A stretch of DNA of 44,482 nt from Sphingomonas sp. (GTDB taxonomy: Bacteria; Pseudomonadota; Alphaproteobacteria; Sphingomonadales; Sphingomonadaceae): positions 1 to 44,482 of the forward strand of contig NZ_JAIESM010000081.1 in NCBI RefSeq assembly GCF_019746015.1. The letters run 5' to 3'. Both the position numbers and the translations under genes were made by a program. Positions within the stretch are counted from its first letter, which is position 1. The number at the start of each line of letters is the position of its first letter. The notes under the pieces are model-generated. The model did no database searches, was not told the origin of the DNA, and saw nothing but the letters and a program-made list of their open reading frames with translations. Positions 16,596 through 24,117 of the stretch are shown here, in pieces.

Positions 16596-16612
16596 TGCAA
16601 AGAAACTTTGCA
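16596..16612. promoter_or_regulatory. palindromic operator, putative upstream activator site 1
   Basis: TGCAAAGAAACTTTGCA is a perfect palindrome with 7-bp arms and a 3-base centre, about 70 bp upstream of the sigma-54 promoter. A second palindrome of the same design lies upstream of the activator gene at 18437. The sequence between this site and the promoter is AT-rich, as would suit DNA bending by IHF. Confidence 0.65.
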
Positions 16613-16620
16613 CGCACTCC

Positions 16621-16637
16621 TTGAAACATTCTTTGCA
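16621..16637. promoter_or_regulatory. imperfect second copy of the operator
   Basis: TTGAAACATTCTTTGCA keeps one half (TTTGCA) of the 16596 palindrome and a degenerate second half. Its centre is 25 bp from that of the first copy, about two and a half helical turns. Paired sites are common for NtrC-type activators; this one is weaker evidence than the other two. Confidence 0.4.
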
Positions 16638-16675
16638 GTCGGAGCCGCAGGAGGTGCGTATGCCAACCGTTCAGG

Positions 16676-16891
16676 CTAGCCGTGCCGGTTGCCGCAGACC
16701 GGGCATTCAACTTCGCCGAACGCCGAATACCAGATGCCTTTGCAGCGCCCGCACCAATGGCCATGCGCACCAGAAAGTCCTGCACCCGCTGTTCGCGTCA
16801 GTTTTGTCGAGCCGAGGTCTTGTGGCGCCTCTTGCCCCGGATAGGGCATGCGGGAAAAACGCAAGCGAACAACATTGTCCCGGTCTGCCAT
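16676..16891 (-). CDS. small zinc-ribbon protein (71 aa)
   Basis: This 71-aa protein ends in a zinc-ribbon module: WCGRCKGIWYSAFGEVECPVC, that is CxxC-x13-CxxC. The N-terminal half is basic and polar (VVRLRFSRMPYPG). I chose the ATG at 16891; an upstream in-frame start lies only a few codons away. It sits between the activator gene and the hupS control region, on the same strand. The function is unknown; it could be a regulatory or metal-handling accessory of the hydrogenase. Confidence 0.65.
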   Translation of the reverse strand: MADRDNVVRLRFSRMPYPGQEAPQDLGSTKLTRTAGAGLSGAHGHWCGRCKGIWYSAFGEVECPVCGNRHG

Positions 16892-16938
16892 TTCACTGCC
16901 ACTCCCGTTCCTGCTCCTGCTCCTGCATGAGACCAACG

Positions 16939-18381
16939 TCAGCCATCATGCAGACCGTAGCGCTTGATCTTGTTGGCCAGGCCCACGCGGGATAGCCCCA
17001 GCGCGTCGGCAGTCTTGCTCTGGTTCCAGCGAAAACGGGTGAGTGCACCTACCACGACCCGTTGCTCCAGACGCTCGACCATCTCCTTGAGTGTGCCGCC
17101 TTCCATTTCCGCCTGCTGGCCGACATCCGGGGCAACAACGAGATTATCAAACACGGCCGAAAGGTTACGCTCTGTAATGTAACCACCATTTTCAGCCAGC
17201 GCCACCGCGCGCCTGATCTCGCTTTCCAGTTCCCGGACATTGCCTGGATATTGATGAGCCTGCAGCCTGTCGAGCGCACTCTGCGTAATGCCAATTACCC
17301 TGCGGCCGACTACTCCGGCATATTTCTCGATGAAGAAATCTGTAAGAACAGGAATATCCTCCCGCCTGTCTCGCAGCGCCGGGATGCTCAGCGAAAAGCC
17401 TTTGAGACGATAATACAGGTCACGCCGAAATTCGCCTTTTTCGACCATTTCCAGAAGCGGCCGGTTCGACGCCGCAATGATCCGGACATTGGCATGCAAC
17501 AACTTGTCCGACCCTAGCGGTTTAACCTCGCCATTCTGAAGGAAGCGCAGCAGGCTGACCTGGAAACTCGGCGAAACATCTGAAATTTCGTCAAGGAACA
17601 CCGTTCCGCCATCTGCGGCACGGAACAGCCCAAGCCGGTCTGCGGTGGCTCCGGTGTAAGCCCCCCGCACATGTCCGAACAATTCGGAATGGAGCGTGGA
17701 ATCCAGCATACCGCCGCAATTCTGTACATGGATCGGAGAATCGACACGTGTAGAGTTGAAATGGATCGCTCGCGCCAGCAGTTCCTTGCCCGTCCCGGTG
17801 TCGCCCTCGATGAGGACTGGCAGATCGGTAACCGCCGCCTTGCGCGCTTCAACGATCAAATCAGCCATCTTGGCGCTGGCATAAACGAGCTTCTCGAATT
17901 GCGAGTAACCGCCCTTGACTGACATATCCACGCGTTCCTCGAAGATCTGGTCATCGACCGAAATCTTCAGTTCACGCGAAAGAAGGCGATGGCGTCGCGA
18001 AAGTTCGTTCATTTCCAGGCTGCGCTTTACCATGAGCGCAATCTGATGAGGTGTTAGCGGCTTGAACAGATAGAGATAGGCGGCAGAGCGACGGACTGCC
18101 TCGCTGTCAGCTTCGTCGCGATTCTGCGAAGAGACCGCAATTCGACAAACCCCCGGATGTGACACGCGCGCGCGTGTCAGTATGTTGTCCTGGGCATCGT
18201 CCACCGTGTCGAGATCGCAAAGCAAGAGGTGTACTTCGATGTCGTTGAGCCGCTCCTGCGCGGCCTTGCCGTCCTCAGCTATGACCAGCCGGTAATCTGC
18301 TCGCTCCTTCAGCCCAGCTCGCGCCGCGCTGATCAGCGCATCGTCGCGCGAAACAACAAGGATCGTCAATTCCCCGGCCAA
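16939..18381 (-). CDS. NtrC/HupR-type sigma-54-dependent response regulator
   Basis: This transcription activator most likely controls hupS. The 480-aa protein has an N-terminal receiver (about 1-125; the phosphate-accepting Asp is in LLLCDLD near residue 56, with the conserved Lys in LFKPLT). The AAA+ domain follows, with Walker A EGDTGTGKE near 193, the sigma-54 contact loop GAYTGA at 240-245 and FLDEISDVS. A Fis-type HTH is at the C-terminus (NQSKTADALGLSRVGLANKI). It resembles HupR/HoxA. No cognate histidine kinase or sensory hydrogenase lies in the window. I chose the TTG at 18381 because GGGAGG stands five bases upstream; a TTG at 18411 is the longer option. The palindrome at 18437 suggests autoregulation. 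Confidence 0.9.
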   Translation of the reverse strand: MAGELTILVVSRDDALISAARAGLKERADYRLVIAEDGKAAQERLNDIEVHLLLCDLDTVDDAQDNILTRARVSHPGVCRIAVSSQNRDEADSEAVRRSAAYLYLFKPLTPHQIALMVKRSLEMNELSRRHRLLSRELKISVDDQIFEERVDMSVKGGYSQFEKLVYASAKMADLIVEARKAAVTDLPVLIEGDTGTGKELLARAIHFNSTRVDSPIHVQNCGGMLDSTLHSELFGHVRGAYTGATADRLGLFRAADGGTVFLDEISDVSPSFQVSLLRFLQNGEVKPLGSDKLLHANVRIIAASNRPLLEMVEKGEFRRDLYYRLKGFSLSIPALRDRREDIPVLTDFFIEKYAGVVGRRVIGITQSALDRLQAHQYPGNVRELESEIRRAVALAENGGYITERNLSAVFDNLVVAPDVGQQAEMEGGTLKEMVERLEQRVVVGALTRFRWNQSKTADALGLSRVGLANKIKRYGLHDG

Positions 18382-18436
18382 ATGCACCTCCCAACATGCA
18401 GCGGACCGCAACTGCTACTGCCAGTCGCGACCGATG

Positions 18437-18453
18437 TGCAAGGAAAGTTTGCA
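18437..18453. promoter_or_regulatory. palindromic operator upstream of the activator gene
   Basis: TGCAAGGAAAGTTTGCA shares the TGCAA-N7-TTGCA layout and the central GAAA with the palindrome at 16596. It lies 56 bp upstream of the chosen activator start. Two copies in exactly the two control regions of the locus argue that both bind the same protein, most simply the activator itself. Confidence 0.6.
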
Positions 18454-18536
18454 TTTCGCCTGCTAACTTAACAATGAAATGTGCTTGGAGGCTGGTAACA
18501 GGCGCTGTCGCTTGCGCAATTTCCGCGTGGATGCAG

Positions 18537-19802
18537 TTAATGGCCGCCCAGAACCCGCTTCTTGAGCGAATGGAGCGCAAACCACACGGATCCCAGGACC
18601 GGCAGCACCAGCAAAGCGATCGCAACTTCCGGATCAACCCAGTCAAAGTGATGGGACGCACCCTTTATGGCATACCCTAGCAGGCCGATGGCATAATAAC
18701 TCACGGCCACTACTGAGAGGCCCTCGACGATCTGCTGCAAGCGCACTTGCATCGTCGTGCTGCGCTCCATCGATCGAAGCAGCTTCGCGTTCTGGTTCTC
18801 GATTCGCGTCTCGATGCGGGCGCGCAGCAGTTCGGAGATTTGGCGCGCACGCCGTGTCAGCTGGCGTTCGCGCTCAGTCAAGGCGGCGCAGGTGCGCGCT
18901 GCTGGCAGGAAGCGGCGTTCAGTGAAGTCGACGAGCGAAGCGAACCCACGGATCGGTTCCGGAGCAAGTTGTGCGAGCCTCTCTTCCACCAGACGCGAAT
19001 AGGCTGCGGTAGCGTTCATGCGATAGCCGATTGACGTGGCAATGGTCGAAAGTTCCAGGCTGAGGTCAGACAATTGCGCCAGCAAATCATCGTCAGAGGC
19101 CACCGAGGACGTTACGGCCTTGGCAAGTGCGGCCAATTCGCGTTCGGCCGCGTCCAGCCTTGGCCAGGCCTCTTGTGCCACCGGCAGCCCCAAGAGCGCC
19201 TTGTTGCGGTAATTCCCAAGCTCCTGCAATTGCTGCAGTTGCCGGGTGAGATCACTCCGGTCGACTTCCCCGGCTGACACCACAAGGCGCCCCCGGCCAT
19301 CGGGGTGAATGCGAAAATCCGACCAGATACGCACTCCCCCGGAGAGGCCGCATGACACAAGCTCGCTGCGATTGAAATCAACCGCCGGCAATGCCCTCTC
19401 GACTTCGGCTTCGTCGCCACCAACCCAGATCGATGTCGCGCGAATGATTGCGCCCGGCAGGGTTTCCGCCCAGTCAATGGCCTCGCCCACCGAAGAGTCC
19501 AGTCCGGGGTCGAGCAAAACTTCGATGGCGCGTTCCGGACAAAACACTGTCAGCGTCGAACCTTCGCTCTGTCGCTCCCATGTAAAGGAGACGTCGCCAA
19601 AGAGTGCACCTGACAGGTGGCGCGGATTCTCTTCATCCGATTGGCTTCCGCACAGAGCGGACAAGACTGAGCGCTCCGCCTCACGCTCGCCAGGCCCAAC
19701 CTCAAGCACCCACTGGAACACTGCGACCGGCAGTTGCAACAGCGGCCAGCGACGCAAATGCATTTCGCTGACAACTTGCCGCCGCAACTCATGTTCTCGC
19801 AT
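18537..19802 (-). CDS. DUF3422 family membrane protein
   Basis: The 421-aa protein matches the DUF3422 type: an N-terminal globular region, a long central helical/coiled-coil region (about 190-370) and two C-terminal membrane helices (about 355-380 and 393-413) ending LKKRVLGGH. Segments such as the REHELRRQVVSEMHLRRWP start, the acidic WVGGDEAEVE stretch and TAAYSRLVEERLAQLAPEPI are as I remember for this family. The biochemical function is unknown. It is upstream of the activator gene, separated by 155 bp that contain the operator palindrome, so it is probably a separate transcription unit. Confidence 0.75.
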   Translation of the reverse strand: MREHELRRQVVSEMHLRRWPLLQLPVAVFQWVLEVGPGEREAERSVLSALCGSQSDEENPRHLSGALFGDVSFTWERQSEGSTLTVFCPERAIEVLLDPGLDSSVGEAIDWAETLPGAIIRATSIWVGGDEAEVERALPAVDFNRSELVSCGLSGGVRIWSDFRIHPDGRGRLVVSAGEVDRSDLTRQLQQLQELGNYRNKALLGLPVAQEAWPRLDAAERELAALAKAVTSSVASDDDLLAQLSDLSLELSTIATSIGYRMNATAAYSRLVEERLAQLAPEPIRGFASLVDFTERRFLPAARTCAALTERERQLTRRARQISELLRARIETRIENQNAKLLRSMERSTTMQVRLQQIVEGLSVVAVSYYAIGLLGYAIKGASHHFDWVDPEVAIALLVLPVLGSVWFALHSLKKRVLGGH

Positions 19803-19979
19803 AGCCTCATTCCCCGCCAGTGGATTCCGGGCCAGACCTATTCAAACAAGCGCGAAGCCGCAATGCCGGTAAAATCGATCTCGGCTAGCTGCCATCGGAC
19901 ATGGCCGCAACAATGGGCAGCTATCCCTCGTTCACTCCCCAAAACCTGCCGTTCCGGACCGTCCAACAAAGTTGCCGCT

Positions 19980-20477
19980 TCAATCTTTGATCGGCCCATA
20001 TGTCAACGGGTCCCTGGTCCAGGATGGACCGAGGTGGAAATCTTCGCTTGCCGACGGTACCGGGCCATCAGGTTGGGAGGCGACATAAGGAGGGCAGGGC
20101 GGCTCCACCTCTGCCTTCGTTCGCAGGACTTCGCCCATTGCACCCGCCCTTCCGCGGAGAATGCGGACCAGCCACGACAGGGACAGGAGCATAACGCCAG
20201 CTCCTCGCCCAGCGAGGCAGTAATAGAGGCAACGCTGGTAATCGTCGCAGTCCGCCGAAAGAATGCCTGCCAGCCTTACCTTTGCCCCGGGTGTCTTTCT
20301 CTGGACCGCCTCCAGCACCTCGAGCAGTTCCTGCGCCGCGTAGTAGGCGTCGAAGGGCTCGACGCCCAGGCTGGCATTTGCCACCATTCGCATGGTCGGC
20401 AAGATCTCCTCTTCGACGGCGGCATCCATCAAGGTGACCTCGGGATCGAATTTGCCAAGATCGAATGAGGTACGCAT
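19980..20477 (-). CDS. hypothetical protein (165 aa)
   Basis: The family is not recognised. The protein is 165 aa, with an acidic helical N-terminal half, one possible membrane or amphipathic segment (AGVMLLSLSWLVRIL) and a Pro-rich acidic tail. The ATG at 20477 has GGAGA seven bases upstream and is preferred over an upstream start. It forms a co-directional group with the ParA-like gene and the truncated gene next to the transposon; these three look like accessory or plasmid cargo rather than part of the hydrogenase system. Confidence 0.6.
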   Translation of the reverse strand: MRTSFDLGKFDPEVTLMDAAVEEEILPTMRMVANASLGVEPFDAYYAAQELLEVLEAVQRKTPGAKVRLAGILSADCDDYQRCLYYCLAGRGAGVMLLSLSWLVRILRGRAGAMGEVLRTKAEVEPPCPPYVASQPDGPVPSASEDFHLGPSWTRDPLTYGPIKD

Positions 20478-20631
20478 CGCTTTCTCCTTCGACACTCCGA
20501 CTGCGTATGTGCCGGACCAAGGTCAATGAGCGATCGAAGGGGTCTTCGATGCAGTCCGAAGCGAGGGGAGGGCGGCCCTTTGGTGGACACCGTTTGCTCG
20601 ACCTCCCGCCGCAGCGCACGCCGATGAAGGA

Positions 20632-21261
20632 TCAGGCATCGACAAGCCGCATTCCCGGGCAGTCCTCGATCACCTGCGGCCGCCATTCGCCGCGATCGGG
20701 GTGCTTGATCCAGATCTGGTCGGGCTTGTACTCCTCGCCATCGAGGAATTTCTCGCGGAAGGCCTCCCAGGTCTGCGATTCTGACATCAGGCGTTCGCAG
20801 AAATGCACCTCGTCGCTGACGGCGATGAACAGGCGCCTGAGCAGGTCGGGCGCCTGGGACAGGTCCACCACGCAGCTGTCGAAGCGGGTGGCGAAACTGG
20901 CCATCTGGTCGCGCAACCTGTCGAGAATATCGCCGACGCTGTCATAGCAGGTGAGCGCCAGCAGCACCTCTTCTTCGCATGCATCATAGGGGTGCCGCTG
21001 TTCCCGCAGGTCCAACAGGCAGAGTCGCGGAAGGGCTTCCTGCCGTAGCCATACTCCAGCGGGCCATGCGCCGAAGATCAGCGATGCGTCACCCAGCGTC
21101 TCGAAACCACGACCGAGATTCTTGCGGCCGAGCATTTGGGTGTTGCCCAGATCGATGGCCAGAATTGCCTCCTTTGCACGCAGCTTGTCGGCGATGATTT
21201 CGGTGGCAACGCTGGTAACACCGGTGCCGCCGGCAATGCTCTGGACTGAGATTATGCGCAT
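20632..21261 (-). CDS. ParA/CobQ-like P-loop protein with degenerate Walker A
   Basis: This 209-aa protein begins MRIISVQSIAGGTGVTSVAT and continues with AILAIDLGNTQMLGRKN, the layout of ParA/MinD-type ATPases (first strand, P-loop, then the D-containing strand). The P-loop reads AGGTGVTS where the family has KGGxGK[ST], so both Lys residues are missing. A DSCVVDLSQAPD segment resembles the Walker B region. It may bind nucleotide weakly or not at all. A GAGGAGG site stands upstream of the ATG. Relatives act in plasmid partition, type IV pilus or secretion placement; the neighbours do not decide which. Confidence 0.55.
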   Translation of the reverse strand: MRIISVQSIAGGTGVTSVATEIIADKLRAKEAILAIDLGNTQMLGRKNLGRGFETLGDASLIFGAWPAGVWLRQEALPRLCLLDLREQRHPYDACEEEVLLALTCYDSVGDILDRLRDQMASFATRFDSCVVDLSQAPDLLRRLFIAVSDEVHFCERLMSESQTWEAFREKFLDGEEYKPDQIWIKHPDRGEWRPQVIEDCPGMRLVDA

Positions 21262-21321
21262 TTGTTGATCCTCCTCGTGAATGTGGACTTGTGGGGATGT
21301 GTAATTGTGGGTCTGTGGGCG

Positions 21322-21990
21322 TCAGAGGCCGAAAGTGCAGATCGCGTAGCCGGGCGGCGCGAGGCGCTCGATCCGCGACCAGAAGGTGCTTTCCCCATTG
21401 GGCGCACGCCGGTTGGTCGGCACCGCAATCTCTGCCATGGGGCCGCGAACCTCGATCACCGTGCCGCAGTTGCTTTCGTCGCCGATCGCCAGGTTCCGCT
21501 GGAACTCCGCGATCCGCTCGCTCGCTGCCTCGAACCGCTCTTCGACCGCGGCAATCCGGCGCTCTTCCTCGTCGACGACCGCAGCGGCATCGGCAACGGT
21601 CGGCAGTCGATCCGGGTGAAACAGGTAAATCGCCGTGGTGTTGGACAGGCCGCCGAACAAACGCCCCATCACCTGGCTCCCGATATCGCCGGACCGTGAA
21701 ATCTCCGAATTATCCATCAGGAGAGACACGAACCCCACCAGCGGCTCGCCTCCGCTGCCGTCGCAGATCGCCACTTCACCGCGCCATTGATGACGATACC
21801 CGGTGGGTCGGGTCAGGTGGGCAATGACGCGGTTGCGGAACATCCCGGTCCGCAGGTCATCGGCCGGGACGATGGTGCCACCGTGAGCCTCGCAACTTTC
21901 TGAGAAGACCTGCTGGCTACGGCGCGTGACAATCATGGCGTCGGTATTGCCGCGCTCCTTGAAGAGGGCATAGCGTGGGAGGTACGCCAA
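21322..21990 (-). CDS. hypothetical protein, 5' end replaced by the transposon end
   Basis: The frame of 222 codons begins with a TTG inside the terminal inverted repeat of the Tn3 element, so about nine N-terminal codons are transposon sequence and the native start is lost. The native part (21322-21963) encodes an N-terminal region with a possible active site segment GTIVPADDLR, a coiled-coil stretch at about 120-160 (VVDEEERRIAAVEERFEAAS) and a compact C-terminal domain (GTVIEVRGPMAEIAVP, GESTFWSRIERLAP). I do not recognise the family. It lies 60 bp upstream of the ParA-like gene, on the same strand. An ATG at 21936 could serve as a start, but its ribosome site is poorly placed. Confidence 0.5.
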   Translation of the reverse strand: MAYLPRYALFKERGNTDAMIVTRRSQQVFSESCEAHGGTIVPADDLRTGMFRNRVIAHLTRPTGYRHQWRGEVAICDGSGGEPLVGFVSLLMDNSEISRSGDIGSQVMGRLFGGLSNTTAIYLFHPDRLPTVADAAAVVDEEERRIAAVEERFEAASERIAEFQRNLAIGDESNCGTVIEVRGPMAEIAVPTNRRAPNGESTFWSRIERLAPPGYAICTFGL

Positions 21991-22011
21991 GCAACGCTAA
22001 GGACGAACAAT
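21964..22011 (+). repeat. Tn3-family left terminal inverted repeat
   Basis: This 48-bp repeat starts GAGGGCATAGCGTGGGAGGT and ends AAGGACGAACAAT. It matches the complement of 27098-27145 at 43 of 48 positions. The length is typical of the Tn4651/Tn3-type family rather than the 38 bp of Tn3 itself. Confidence 0.92.
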
Positions 22012-22033
22012 ACCGGAACGGCGTGCAAGGGCA

Positions 22034-23407
22034 TCACCTGCGGAGGCCGATGATGCCCAGCTCTTGCCACATCCACGTAAAATCATAGGTAGCCATTGGC
22101 TCGCCGACCCCGGATTTTGCTGCGCCATTCTCTATATATTTGAGCCAGTCGGCCACTTTCGCCCGGCCAGCCTTCGTGCGGGCCAGAGCGCGCGGCGTCT
22201 TGTTGCCAAGGGCAGGCACCGCTTCATCAAGCGTTTTGGTATATTCGCGTGTCAGCATATCATGAACGATGCGCTCCATTTCGTCCGGCGGGATATCGAG
22301 CGGCTCTTCCTGCGGAGCGCGGGCGGCGTCATCAGCCATGAACTGGGCCAGAGTCCGGATTTCGGTCATAGGTGTGCTCACGCAATCACCAAGCCATTCG
22401 CCCATTTGCGCAATCGCTTTCTCCGCACGGGCGGCACTATTGACCTCAACGATCAGTTTGCGTCCCGCCAACTCGACATTGGCGAAGACGGGTGTGCCGT
22501 CCTCCATGGTCGTCACAAAAGCCTGCCCGCCTTTGGCCGTTCGTGGTTTTCTCTCCTTCGTCACCGGCACCAGCCAGTTCCAGAATGTGTCGCTGGCAGG
22601 CTCCAGCCATTGTGCCGCGTTCAGCCTGCGAACCACGCTCTTGCCGATCACGCCCTTGGCCAGGGGGAAGACGATGCGGTGGAACACAAGATCATCGCCA
22701 TCGGCGTTGACCATATCCGGCATGGTGCCAGGCATGGCTTTGCCCAGACAATCGAGCAGCCACATGTTCGTGAACATCGGGCCTGATGCCCGTAAAATAG
22801 CATCCCGGTCGGTCTGGTTTAGTTCGGAGGTGTCCTTTGCATCGTCCGCAAGCCGGCCAAACGCGTCGATCAGTTGTAGGGCGCCATCAGCGCTGAACGG
22901 CAACAGCGCGCCCGAGATGCCATGGCGACCGTTCACATCGACAACCCGTGCAGCGATCTTGTCCCAGTTGACGAGGGTCTGTGTCGCGCCGTGTTCGCGG
23001 ACCGTGACTGGCGCAACATCCCGCAACAGATCACGCAAGGTCATCGACTGACCGGGGACGACCTCGCTAACCTCATAGAGCGACATCATCGTATCCCGCA
23101 GCGCGCGCATATAGGCCTTGTTCGGCGCCTTCTCGTTCCAGCCTCGGCGCTTGAGATAGTCATCGACCAGATTGCGACCGTCAGGTTCCAGTTCCTGTGT
23201 CAGCAGATCTTCAAAGGCGCAGCCCCATAGCGGCCCTTGCCAATGATCACCGATGATCTCGAATATGGCGTCGGGTTCGAGGCCGGTCGCTTCACATGCC
23301 GGACCGAGATGCGCGGACAGCATTTCATCCATCGCCTCGTCCCACGGAGCACGATCCGCATATTTCATCAGCCCGGACAGATCGTGAGCAGATTTCAATC
23401 TGGACAT
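22034..23407 (-). CDS. transposon passenger protein of unknown function (457 aa)
   Basis: The 457-aa protein lies inside the Tn3 element, adjacent to tnpR: the resolvase TGA is followed directly by this ATG, so the two are co-translated. It is acidic, mixed alpha/beta and Cys-poor, with no signal or membrane segment. Notable stretches are EIIGDHWQGPLWGCAFEDLL near the N-terminus and YDFTWMWQELGIIGLRR at the C-terminus. I do not recognise a family and can assign no catalytic motif. Position within transposons suggests a role in element maintenance, toxin or antitoxin activity, or defence; none is supported directly. Confidence 0.7.
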   Translation of the reverse strand: MSRLKSAHDLSGLMKYADRAPWDEAMDEMLSAHLGPACEATGLEPDAIFEIIGDHWQGPLWGCAFEDLLTQELEPDGRNLVDDYLKRRGWNEKAPNKAYMRALRDTMMSLYEVSEVVPGQSMTLRDLLRDVAPVTVREHGATQTLVNWDKIAARVVDVNGRHGISGALLPFSADGALQLIDAFGRLADDAKDTSELNQTDRDAILRASGPMFTNMWLLDCLGKAMPGTMPDMVNADGDDLVFHRIVFPLAKGVIGKSVVRRLNAAQWLEPASDTFWNWLVPVTKERKPRTAKGGQAFVTTMEDGTPVFANVELAGRKLIVEVNSAARAEKAIAQMGEWLGDCVSTPMTEIRTLAQFMADDAARAPQEEPLDIPPDEMERIVHDMLTREYTKTLDEAVPALGNKTPRALARTKAGRAKVADWLKYIENGAAKSGVGEPMATYDFTWMWQELGIIGLRR

Positions 23408-23977
23408 TCAGGCAGGCCTTTCCACGCCAAGGCGGCGCATTTCGCGATAGATGGTGGATCTGCCGATGCCGAGTTGCCGTGCTGCCTCTGTCGGCGAGAT
23501 ACGGGCTTCGACCAGTTTGATGGCCGCATCCACCTTGGACATGTCGAGCGGCTGACGGCCAGGCTGCTTGCCCTTGGCGCGTGCAGCGGCGATCCCATCG
23601 CGGGTCCGCTCAGAGATTAGCCGCCGCTCGAAATGGGCGATAGCTCCGAACACATGGAAGATGAGTTCGCCGGCGGCCGACGAGGTGTCGATTTTTTCCT
23701 CAAGACTCAGGAGGGCGATGCCTTGGCTGCGCAAAGTTTCGACTGTGGCGAGCAGTTCAGTCAGCGAACGCCCAAGCCGATCGAGGCGGACCACGGCGAG
23801 CGTGTCACCCTTGCGGGCATAGGCGATCAGTTCGGCCAGTCCAGGCCGCTCCATGCTTTTTCCCGATATTACATCGGTGAACACCTTGATGGCGCCGGCA
23901 TTCTCCAGTCGCATGGTCTGGCCCGCCACATCCTGATCGCCGGTGCTGACGCGGGCGTAGCCCAGAATGCCGCCCAT
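23408..23977 (-). CDS. tnpR: Tn3-family serine resolvase
   Basis: TnpR resolves cointegrates at the res site. The 189-aa protein has the catalytic N-terminal domain with the active Ser in GYARVSTGDQD, the conserved Arg in VRLDRLGRSL, the E-helix region GELIFHVFGAIAHFERRLIS with the ERTRDG segment, and a C-terminal HTH (ISPTEAARQLGIGRSTIYREM). It is divergent from tnpA across a 140-bp gap. Confidence 0.93.
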   Translation of the reverse strand: MGGILGYARVSTGDQDVAGQTMRLENAGAIKVFTDVISGKSMERPGLAELIAYARKGDTLAVVRLDRLGRSLTELLATVETLRSQGIALLSLEEKIDTSSAAGELIFHVFGAIAHFERRLISERTRDGIAAARAKGKQPGRQPLDMSKVDAAIKLVEARISPTEAARQLGIGRSTIYREMRRLGVERPA

Positions 23978-24117
23978 CTATCGTGTCTCCCAAACGGTCG
24001 TTCTGTGGACGCTCTGAAGGGCGACCGCTTCACCCCGCCCATAGCCGTCCACATACTATGTCTCTTTACTCATGGCTGTCCATAGGCGCAGTTGACCTTT
24101 TGTGGACGGGAATCGGC
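23978..24117. other. putative res recombination site / divergent tnpR-tnpA control region
   Basis: This 140-bp gap between the divergent resolvase and transposase genes is where Tn3-type elements have res. It contains repeated TGTGGAC/GTCCACA-type half sites: TGTGGACG at 24004, CGTCCACA near 24047 and TGTGGACG near 24101. These are likely resolvase-binding or tnp operator sequences. Confidence 0.5.

Noticed and set aside
18409..18428. Second sigma-54 promoter upstream of the activator gene (TGGCAGTAGCAGTTGC)
   Set aside because: The spacing between GG and GC is eleven, not ten, and the CAC triplet is broken. Off-spacing sigma-54 sites are usually inactive.
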